64,000 nt of DNA from Brachionus rotundiformis. Lineage: Eukaryota; Rotifera; Eurotatoria; Ploima; Brachionidae. The notes beneath the pieces were generated by a model. It saw only the letters and a list, made by a program, of their open reading frames with translations, was not told the origin of the DNA and made no database searches. The translations under genes were made by a program, and so were the position numbers. Below are positions 48,283-57,729 of the stretch, piece by piece (the first letter of the stretch is position 1; the number at the start of each line of letters is the position of its first letter). The DNA lies in NCBI GenBank assembly GCA_016802295.1, contig JAESIW010000137.1, forward strand, positions 2,037,318 to 2,101,317, given 5' to 3'.

Positions 48283-51200
48283 TTATTTTTTATTTTTTTT
48301 ATTTTTAATAGAAACACTATTTTTTGACATTTTGCCAATTTTTCCTTTCTTAGCTTTAGTCTTGTTTCCGGGTTTTTTAATTTTTTTCCATTTTTTACCG
48401 TTCATTTGGTCATTTTGATTCATCTCCCATTGTAATTGCTTAGGATCCGCTCTATCTTTGTTAGATATTGATCCAACACCAAGTTCATCATATTGTGCCG
48501 ATTGGTTTACCAAATCGGTAAATTCATCCGCAGCAGCAAAAAGATTGCTCAAATCTTCTTTATTCCTAGTTGAATAATATCAAATATAAGCTAATGGTTT
48601 AAATAAATGTCTTTACCTTTTTTTGGGTTTTTTGTCAATAAAAATTTCATCGTCAATATCATCCAAATCCATGTCTTCTTCATTCATGGCGTTTTCGAAT
48701 TCTTTATCATCAAAATCTTCCATCAGATCATCCTCATCAAAATCCGAATCATCGCTGCTTACTTCTTGATTTTTCTTTTTCTTTTTCTTTTTGGTTTTAT
48801 TTAGGCCTCTAAAAATAATTCTAAATTTAAACAATTAATTCATGTAATTTAATTTATACTCGGCAAAGTCTAATGAAAAATCGTCATTAGGATCAGCTCC
48901 GTCGACTTCAGTTTTCATTAAATAAGCGTCAAACTCACTATCAGATACACTATCAGCATCTGATACAATTTCTTGATCAACAGGATTCTTTTTTGTTTCT
49001 TGAGCCTTATGATAGCTACATACAATTATTTTTTGATATTTTTATTTTTAAATCTTAATTTTAATTTACTTATAAAAGATCTTCTCATCTTCAGGAATTT
49101 TCGATGGATCAAGTTTAAGATATTCTTTACTATTTACTGCCATTTCTTTAATATTGGACTTCTGAATAGTTCTGTTTGGTTCAAAAACTGATTTTTTAGT
49201 CTTTTTGGTATTATCTTTAGATCTTTTGGGATTTTTGTAAACAAAACGATCTAAAAAGTGAATCAAGGTGAAATCTTCCATCGGGTCTCCGTCATATTCA
49301 ACATGTTCTCCCTTAACACAAAAGATAAAAATTCCTAAATAACTAATCTAACTATATTTTTATTTACTTCGATCAATTTGTTGGCATAGACAACCACGGT
49401 TGGATGGTAATGTCTGGAATAAAGAAGAAGCTCGTAAGTGAGAGTTTTGTCAGCACCTGAGTAAAGCGGGTTTCTCTCATGATAGTCATATTTATCGTGT
49501 CTTTTGAAGACAATATTTTTTTTATGTATCCAAGAGTTTTTATTTTCCTCTTTGGTTTCATTGTTTATACCATTGGTATCCTCGTTGTCTGACTCATCTT
49601 TAACATCTTCAAATCTTTCATCATCATCCTCTCCGAATTTGCTCACCTGACCACTATCAATTGAGTTGTGAATCAATGCTGAATGATCAAGCTGAATAAT
49701 ACTCTTTTTTGACTTTATCAATTCGGAAATCAAAATAAAAGAACCACAAACAAAAGGGGTACTTTGATTTAAGCAAATTTGAAGCAAACGTTTTACAAAT
49801 GCCTTTTAAATTTTATAAAAAATATATTTTTTTTTAAATTTTGTTTACTTTTAGTCTTGGTAAAGCTTCGTCTTTTACTAATGAATTAAATACCAAATTC
49901 AAAAAAAATGTCTGCTTTGAAGTATTTTTGCATTCTAAATCAAACATTTTGCGGTACAAGGCATTGTAATAACGATTGACCAAATCTTCCCGAGATTCGA
50001 CAACTTGATTTAACAGTGAAAGTGCCTGAATTGACACACTAAATGGTGTTATGTGGACCAATTTGAATAAAGTATTCAAATTATTATCTATTTCTTGACT
50101 TTCCACTAGAATTTAATTTAGTTTAACAAAAACACGGCTTTTAAAAATATAATTTAAATTTACTCTTGGCAAATTTGTAAGCTCTATTTACACCAGTCAA
50201 CAGAGCACTCAGCATTCTTGAATCCACTTCTTTATTTTTGACGAATTTCTTATAAAAATTGTTTAAAAAATTATCAAATTATAAAATTTTGATTTTAATA
50301 TTCACTTTAAAAAATGAAAAATAAATAACCAAAAGTCGATTGGCGACTTCAAAGTCCTGTTTTTGAAGAACCATTTGGTTCATACAGCAAAATCCGTAAT
50401 ATCTATTCAAAAGATATATTTTTTCGTTAATTCTATTAATTAAAGTGGTTACTGTGCTCTCGTGCTGATATTCTGTCTACTGACGAGTCGCTCGATCTCC
50501 ACCAAAACGTCCTTTTTCATTTTTGGACACTTGGTTACTTTAAAAAATTAGTTTTGCAAATTATTAAACTAAAATTGAATCTAATCTTACATAAATTTTT
50601 AATTTGATATATAATTCTTGACGAAACTTGGTGATCAGGATCTCCAAGCTTGTTTACAACTGTGTCAAGAATTATCTTTTGTTGTTCGAAATGGTTTACG
50701 GTCAACAAATCAGTTAAAACACTAGAGACCTTGAATTTTGTGGTAGCTAAGCTGTCTTGGAAAACGAGCTTTAAATGAATGATTAGTTATATAATTTATT
50801 GATTAATATTTTATAGCTATTAACTTGCAATGCTTTGATAAAATTTGCATATTTGACTTTAAGAAGCGATTCAAAATACCACAAGACCAGACGCTTTTCT
50901 CTAAGTTCTTTATTGTCATTGAGAGAGTCCAAATATCCAAATGGATGCTTTTTATGATCGAAAAATTATATTTTTTTTTCAAATAATTGAATAAATGAAT
51001 TTAAATACTTCATGAAAACTGTGAAGTGCTTTTTTGGGGAGCAAAATATTTCCAAAGATGTCTTTTAAAGCGTCAATTGCTAGCATACATTCTCTTTTTT
51101 TGTTTAATTTGATGGATTGAATCAAATTTTCAACAGCACTCAAATTATGAACAGCACTGTCTTGTATTAAGAGACTATTTGCTGATATTTTATCTCCTAG

Positions 51201-51538
51201 TGTGCCATTCTGTAGGACAGTTTTTATCCAATTTTGGTCCGATTTGTTAGTTTTTTCTCGGTCTAAATATATGAATAAATTCCAATATATTTAATTTGGC
51301 GATCAAATTTATTTACGCTTTGTATAATTTTGAATATCCTGCTCATAAAGCTGTTTGGCTTCATTACGGAACTGATGAACCTTTTCTACTTCTTTTAAAG
51401 GTTCGAAATTTTCTGGCTCTTTTTTAAACTAAAAATAAAACAAAATAGATAAATTAAGTCTTTATTAGATTTGTATTAATTTGGTACTTTATGCTCAAAC
51501 CATTTCTTTCCTGGTTCGACAATTAATTTAATTTCCAT
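48283..51538 (-). CDS. CEBPZ: CEBPZ / NOC1 (MAK21) ribosome assembly factor
   Basis: Minus-strand gene with about a dozen short introns. It starts MEIKLIVEPGKKWFEHKV at 51538. The N-terminal two-thirds is helical repeat (51500-49850). The conserved CBF/NOC region includes NQSTPFVCGSFILISELI (about 49750), followed by an acidic insert (KFGEDDDERFEDV), then YDYHERNPLYSGA and LLLYSRHYHPTVVVYANKL. Later exons are acidic (48660-48830), and the last carries NLFAAADEFTDLV and a Lys-rich end. This order and these motifs are those of CEBPZ/NOC1. With NOC2L it carries pre-60S particles in the nucleolus; the vertebrate protein was also named as a CCAAT-binding activator. Estimated length 850-900 residues, shorter than the human 1054. 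Confidence 0.9.
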
Positions 51539-51962
51539 TTTAATTATCTATTTAAAAATGAAAAATAAAAATTTTGAATAAAATATATTTATGAGTAGAA
51601 AAATGAGAACGCACATGTCTTGGTTAGAAAAATGCAAATTTGAATAAAAAAAAGTATGAAAAAGTTTAGTTAAGAATGATAGTGTTTTAATAATTTCTTG
51701 TTAAAGTGTTCAAAAATGTCTTTTTGAAATTTTCAAATTACATCTTTAGTTTAATCAGTAATTTTAAAAATGGTTTTAAATTCAATTTGTAAATCTATAT
51801 GTCTTATATATTTAGTATAACAATTTTTAATAATCATTTAAAAATTTAATAAAAATATTAAACACAAATTATAAATCATTTTTCAATATATAATTTTCAA
51901 AACTAAATTTTTTATGTCTAATTATTTATTTTATACTTAAAACTTTGAAATTTAGTCAGGAA
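51539..51962. promoter_or_regulatory. Shared upstream region of CEBPZ and MED11
   Basis: About 420 bases between divergent starts, AT-rich. A likely leader-intron acceptor (AAATTTAG) ends at 51954, eight bases before the MED11 ATG. Confidence 0.45.
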
Positions 51963-52526
51963 ATGTATCAACAAGGTAATCCACAAATGATGCAAGGAAG
52001 TCAGATGCCGGTCAACAGAAATATGATACCCTCTCAGAGTCAGCCTGGCATGCAATATGAAAACTCTTATTATAGTCAGTATCCGAATCAACCTCTTGGT
52101 CATCTCTCTTATGCTCAACAGTCGCAGATTCCTCAGCAAATTCATCGAGATGATACTCTCTCAAATCTAAAAGGCCTTGACGAAATAAATGCTAATATTA
52201 CTAAAATTTCTCATCTATTGATACAATTTTTCGATGAGTTAACAAAAGATAAACAACAATCGAATAGAATTAAGCAAACTAAAACAATTTTTGAAGATTT
52301 TTTGAAGCATTTGAAAAAAATTGAAAGCGAGCTTTTAAACAAAATAGGAGGATTAACATTGGCATCAACTGGACACCCTCACGAAGGTTCTATATATGGT
52401 GCAAGAAAAGATTATGATTTGGGAAAAATGCATTTGAATTTAGTAATAGCTCAATTGGCTTCGCTAAGGGAAATTCTTGACTCACCTACTTTACCTGAAA
52501 AAGAAGATTCAGATGAAGATATGTAA
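51963..52526 (+). CDS. MED11: Mediator subunit 11 with long Gln-rich N terminus
   Basis: Single coding exon, 187 residues from the first ATG. The last 120 residues are MED11: a helical region starting LDEINANITKISHLLI, then the family hallmark TGHPHEGSIYGARKDYDLG (vertebrate MED11 has a nearly identical TG-PHEGS-Y--RKD block) and a final helix. MED11 pairs with MED22 in the Mediator head and touches TFIIH, acting in RNA polymerase II initiation. The first 70 or so residues are Gln/Met/Pro/Ser-rich (QGNPQMMQGSQ, QPGMQYENSYYSQY). MED11 is about 117 residues elsewhere, so this extension is unusual. The tail is acidic (EKEDSDEDM). Its 3' end meets the next gene on the opposite strand 87 bases away. 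Confidence 0.9.
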   Translation: MYQQGNPQMMQGSQMPVNRNMIPSQSQPGMQYENSYYSQYPNQPLGHLSYAQQSQIPQQIHRDDTLSNLKGLDEINANITKISHLLIQFFDELTKDKQQSNRIKQTKTIFEDFLKHLKKIESELLNKIGGLTLASTGHPHEGSIYGARKDYDLGKMHLNLVIAQLASLREILDSPTLPEKEDSDEDM

Positions 52527-52613
52527 AATATATTTTTTTAAAATTTTTATTCAATAAACAATAAAATTTTTTAAAATTTACAATCAATTTACAAGATAAC
52601 GATATGAAATTTA

Positions 52614-54530
52614 TTAATTTCCTATATCATCATCTTGATCATCGTCCTCGTCTTCCTCATCTTCGTCATCTAACATGTCATCGGCTTGACTGTCACTTCT
52701 TTTCATAGCCCCTCTTCCATAGCCATAACCAAAACTATCTGATTTGTGCGAGCCGGAAATCTGTTCTTCATCTCCACTACTCAAAATCATTTCTTGTAGG
52801 GGTTTTGATAATCCTTTTTGTAGCTCTTGAACTACAAAAATAAATTAATAAATAAATTGTTTTCTAATCATAATAACTTTACTCATCGGCATAAATCGAA
52901 CATCGCGTCCACATTCTAACCAAGCTTTGGACATAGTGGTCAGATTTTGATCATATTCTTGACGTGCTTGCTTCAAACAATAGACAAGTCGCTCAGCATG
53001 CTTGGCATCTTCACGGCTAAACAAGGTAAAATGCACTACTCCTTTGCGTAATCTATCCATATATGTCTGTAAATTTGGTGGAAAGTCAACATTTATAATG
53101 TAATTTAAATCAGGAATATTTATTTCTAGACCAATATTTTTGAAGGTTGTCATTACAGCATTTGGTTTAGAAACAAAAACTTAAATTATAAGATGATTTT
53201 TTTGAAATAATTAGAATCAATCGAATTACGGTGTTCTTCTTTTCTAAAATCTAAAACTTCCAAGTCCAGCTGCCTTTTAAGCTCGAAATTTAGATTTAGG
53301 CATTTTTCTTTGTCTTTGGCATAAATCAAAATTTTACAATCTTTATCAGCAGTTAGTTTATCAACTAAATCAACTAGTCTTTACAAAAATATTTTATCAT
53401 CCAAATATTAAATAATAAGATAAAAAATTGATATTTACCGACTAGCTTTTAAATGCTTGTCACAAAGTTCCACAATTTGTTTGATTTCATCATCTGCGGA
53501 TTCTTTATCATGATGCATTTCAAAAAATATACAATTTTTCACAAATTCATCACCTTGTCTCTGAATACCACTCGGTACCAGTCGACTGAATACAGCTGTT
53601 TGCCTATCTATCTAAATGTAGAATATTATCAGACATTTTTTGATTCAGTTCAATTAAACCCTTAAATATTCAACCACATCTTTTACAAAATCCATTGTCT
53701 GGCTTTTTCTAAATTGTATATATTCATCCACAATCAGGAAAGAAACATGTGATAAATCAATTAGATTTTGATTTTCATTAATAATTTCGAGTAAACGAGT
53801 TGGGTTAGCTATCAGTAGATCATATGCTAAAAATAATAAATTAATAATAAATTTAATTTTGATTAATTTTTTAAAATTTATTTACATTCTTTCAAATTTT
53901 CTAATTGGGTGCTTTTGTTGGCGCTTTCGTAAACACATACGGCTTTTATTTGGGCAGACTCCAGAAAAGGATTTATAATGGAAACCAAATCATCTTTAGA
54001 TGGTTGATGTGGAGTTAAGATGAGGGCACATGGGCCCTTTTTATCCAAATATGCCTGTTGGTTTTTAATGTGAACAATGAGTGGGAAAGCATACTTAAAT
54101 AAATATAAATAAAGAATATTTCATTGAATATTAAGTACCCCAAAATGTTTGCCATAACCAGAATTGCTGACTGCAATAAGGTCCCTTCCGCTCAGCAAGA
54201 TCGGCCAGCATAAACATTGAAATGCTGTTGGTTTAGGATAAGATCCGTCCTCATTAATGAATACTTTTGAAATATATTCTAAAAAATTAATTTAATTCTT
54301 AATAATTTAATAAATTGAATTAATTGTTTTATTTTAATTTACCGGGAAAATTTGCATGTTCAAACTTAAAGAGCGGTCTTGGACAACGAAAACCGGTAAA
54401 TTTGACTTCATGAACGTCGAGAAATTTTTCAGTATCAAACTTTTTAAGAGATAAAATTTTATTTTAAATTTAATTAGAAACCTATTTTTACCCATTTTCG
54501 CTTTTTAACCTCATCATGCTCTACATACAT
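52614..54530 (-). CDS. DEAD-box helicase-like protein with degraded catalytic motifs
   Basis: About ten small exons, start MYVEHDEVKKRKW at 54530, TAA at 52614-52616, estimated 480-500 residues. The architecture follows DDX5/p68: PRPLFKFE, then a Q-motif-like PTAFQCLCWPILLSGRDLI, then two helicase lobes. But the motifs are changed. The Walker A region reads SNSGYGKH instead of A-TGSGKT. Motif II is VDEYI instead of VLDEAD. Motif III (SAT) reads FSR. Motif V reads TTFKNIGLE instead of TDVASRGLD. Motif VI reads YMDRLRKG instead of HRIGRTGR. The frame stays open through all exons and splice sites are good, so it is under coding selection or very recent. It ends in an acidic tail (DDMLDDEDEEDEDDD). 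Probably not an ATP-driven helicase; perhaps an RNA or protein scaffold. TDRD12/Yb-type degenerate helicases are an alternative relation, but no Tudor domain is seen. Confidence 0.8.
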
Positions 54531-54716
54531 TTCTCTTATCTTTTTTTTTTTGTTATAACAAGTTTAAGTTTTACTTTTTAAAAACCGAAAAAAAAAGAAT
54601 TGAATATAACAAAATTTGCCTAATTTAAATAAAATATTTTGAAATTTTTTTTTTTTTATTTAGAGTATATAGTATTTTGTTATCTTAGTTTCTCAAATCA
54701 GCGTCAATTAGCAAAT
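54531..54716. promoter_or_regulatory. Short shared upstream region, helicase-like and POGLUT genes
   Basis: Only about 190 bases separate the two divergent start codons. It contains long A and T runs (54541-54552, 54648-54660). No other motif seen. Confidence 0.45.
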
Positions 54717-57240
54717 ATGTCTGGAATTATTATTTGGATTCTTTTTTTTAGTAGTTTTTTATGTAATAGGTTTTCAGCTGTCAATTTCAGAATTCATGGT
54801 CCTGGTCTAAATTCTAAATTTCACATGCCGGTCAGATACTTCTTCATTGAAGTTCTCAATTCTAGTTCTCAAAAGTATTTGTCTATAACAATTTAATAAA
54901 ATATATCCTGAGCCTATTAATTATAAAAGCCTATAAATCAGGTTTTATTATTATTTTTATTGTTTTAGTTAATAGAAGAAGTAGTAAAGACCGCGAGGCG
55001 AGATAACTCGCAGGGATAAACTTCAAAGTATTTGATTTTAAAGGAATCTACTGTCTCAGATCCGACTATGTGGTCTGGTAATCCGTTCCATAATTTAGCT
55101 GTTCGATTGATGAAGAAGTTGTGTCTTTTACTAGAAATATCTGTTTTTCAAATAAAAATAAAATAAAGTATTTTTTATTTAAATTAAAAGATAGAATCGT
55201 TCGAAATAAGGATTATCTTTTAACAATTTTAAAGAACTTGGTAATTTTTTTGTTTTATGGTTAAAAAACACGATAGAAATTATTGATTCACATTTTTTTA
55301 ATTTTCTTTTCTTTTGTAGCTTTATCATGCATTTAAAATTTGTAAATCAAACTTTATGTGGAGGTTTTTTTATAATTTATCATTTACTGAAAACAATTAA
55401 AATAATGGGCTTATGATAGATTTTTTCAAATTTCTGATAAAAAATTGTAAAAATTAAAAAGGATTACACCAATAACCAAAAATTATTTCAAAATATTTTT
55501 CTTTAACGATTTTAATCAAAATGTTCCAATTCGAATCAGACATGAAATTTTGGACAGACATGATGGGATCTTTATTGTTCGATTTCGTGTCTATCAAAAT
55601 TATCAAAATCTTTTTATAGTTGTAAAAGATAAAGATGATAATCTTTTAGATCAATCACCATATTATCTTAGAGGTATTCGATTAAAGATTAAAAAACATG
55701 CTTCTCATTTTATCAACCTAGATGTAATACAAGATAATTGCGAATGCATTGAACCAAATATATCCAAATGGTACAGTTACATGCAGTGTAATGAGTCATA
55801 TCCTCAGATAAACCGTGATTTAGATAAATTTAAGCAGACTAAAATTAATATGGACAAACTTAGAAATATTATCATTAAAAAATTTAATCAACGTTTTAGC
55901 CAAAGTTTGTGCAATTATGTAATAAAAAATAATCAAGTAGAAAAAATCAACTTTTAATTTTCTGGTAATTAAATGCTTTTTTAAAGGTTTATAGAAAATG
56001 TTATGGAGAATATGTTGGCTTTAATGTTTTTGCAGATAACATTTTGCTATCATTGACTCGTAAAGTAAAGATTTGACCAAGTTAAAATGGATTTTTTTTT
56101 ATTCTATTTTATTAAAAAAGATTAAGCTTCCTGATTTAGAATTTTTTATGAATCTAGGAGACTGGCCACTTAACGATAAAAGCCAGAATATTTTATTACC
56201 AATTGTTTCTTGGTGCGGTTCAAATACAGCAAATGATATGATACTACCAACTTATGACATGACTGAGTCAACTCTTGAGATGATGGGTAGACAAAGTTTG
56301 GACATTTTATCTGTTTTGGACTATTCGATTCCTGAATGGAATTTTAAATTGAATAAGTCGTTTTGGAGAGGGCGAGATTCTAGGCAGGAACGACTTCACC
56401 TTGTTGATATAAGCGCACAAAATCCTAATTTAATAGATGCAGCTCTTACTAATCTTTTCTTTTACCGAGAACCTGAGCATTTGAAAAAATATGGTAATTT
56501 GACCAAAAGAACTCCCTTCTATGAATTTTTCAAAGTGCCTATTTTTATAGAATATAAAAAATGATATATAATTATTTTTAATAGTTTAAGTATCAATTAA
56601 ATATCGATGGAACTGTTGCTGCCTATAGATTTCCATATTTAATATCAGGAAATTCTCTTGTTATTAAACAGCAATCTGAGTTTTATGAACATTTTTACAA
56701 TGATTTAAAACCATTTAAACACTTTTTGCCAATAAATCGAAATCTGAGCAATTTGAAAGAAATGATCGAATGGGCAATCAAAAATGACGCAAAAGTAAGC
56801 TTTTTTCATAAAGAAACATTTGAAATTCATGTTTGTTATATTGTTTTTATTTATTAAATCATATTGATTAATATGACTAGTAAATAACTTAATTAATTCA
56901 AGTTATTTGAATTTAGCATTTTAAAAAGCTAGATTTTTGTATTATTTTTATTAAAAGATTAACTTTATTGATTTTTAGGCTCAAGAAATCGCCAAAAACG
57001 CCCAAAACTATGCAAAAGAATACCTCATGCCGAATCATATATTTTGTTATCATGTCAAATTTTTGATGGTAATAGATAATTAAAAATGTTTATGAAAATC
57101 TTATAGCTTAACTTTAGGCATATTCTGATCTATTGATTTCAAATGTTAATATAAGAGAAGAAATGGAGTTTGTCAAACAGCCGATGGGCTATAAATGCAA
57201 CTGTAATCAAGAAAATGGAAATTTAAAAGTTGAACTTTAG
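54717..57240 (+). CDS. POGLUT2: Protein O-glucosyltransferase 2/3 (KDELC-type)
   Basis: Seven exons (54717-54874, 55462-55936, 55987-56064, 56121-56534, 56591-56794, 56979-57068, 57118-57240) give 513 residues. Signal peptide (IIIWILFFSSFLC), an N-terminal filamin-type domain (IHGPGLNSKF, PVRYFFIEVLN, LDRHDGIFIVRFRVY), then the CAP10-type glycosyltransferase domain: FMNLGDWPL, PIVSWCGS, PTYDMTEST, WRGRDSR, NIDGTVAAYRFPYL, GNSLVIKQ and FYEHFY. In animals POGLUT2/3 add glucose to serine in EGF repeats (Notch, fibrillin) in the ER. The ER-retrieval tail is KVEL here instead of KDEL. The first intron contains an antisense LINE relic. POGLUT2 and POGLUT3 cannot be told apart by eye. Confidence 0.94.
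54940..55140 (-). mobile_element. LINE 3' relic inside the first POGLUT intron
   Basis: The minus strand reads RHNFFINRTAKLWNGLPDHI, then VGSETVDSFKIKYFE and, after about 15 more codons, TAA at 54965-54967, the C-terminal signature of LINE reverse-transcriptase ORFs (FF-NR...WN-LP...V-SFK). It is followed on that strand by AATAAAAATAATAATAAA, a simple 3' tail. 5'-truncated; the visible frame has no stop. Confidence 0.82.
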
Positions 57241-57729
57241 TTTTTCATTTTTTTTCATATTGAATTTTTTAATATAAAAAAAAAAGATATTTTTTTTTTA
57301 TTTTTAAATTTAAGACAAGTTTGTCTGAATCTAAATGTGTTTACGATGAATAATTATGAATCGTCATGGTCAAATGATTTTAGAAATAAACAAAAACTAA
57401 GCAAAATGTTGATGACTTTTTAATGTCCACATCTTTTTTAATCTTAAACATAGCTCAAAATGGGCTAATTTTGTTTGCTTTTAAAAATAAATGATATATT
57501 TAACTTTAGGTCTAGTAATTCTTGGTCCAAATTCTTTTATTCCATAAAATATCTAAATAAAGAAATCCTAATATAGAGATAGATGTTGTCTCATCAAAAC
57601 ATTTAATTAGTCAAGTCTTTGGAAAATAATAAATTATTTATTATCGAGGCTCATTTTTTTAATTTTAGTTTCAGCGCTTTTTCTGCCTTTTCTTTTTTTT
57701 TTAATGAAAGTTGGTGAAAATTTTTAATT
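57241..57729. other. POGLUT 3' flank and upstream region of the next gene
   Basis: AT-rich with no open frame. A T-rich stretch at 57690-57702 precedes the next start codon. Nothing else recognised. Confidence 0.5.
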
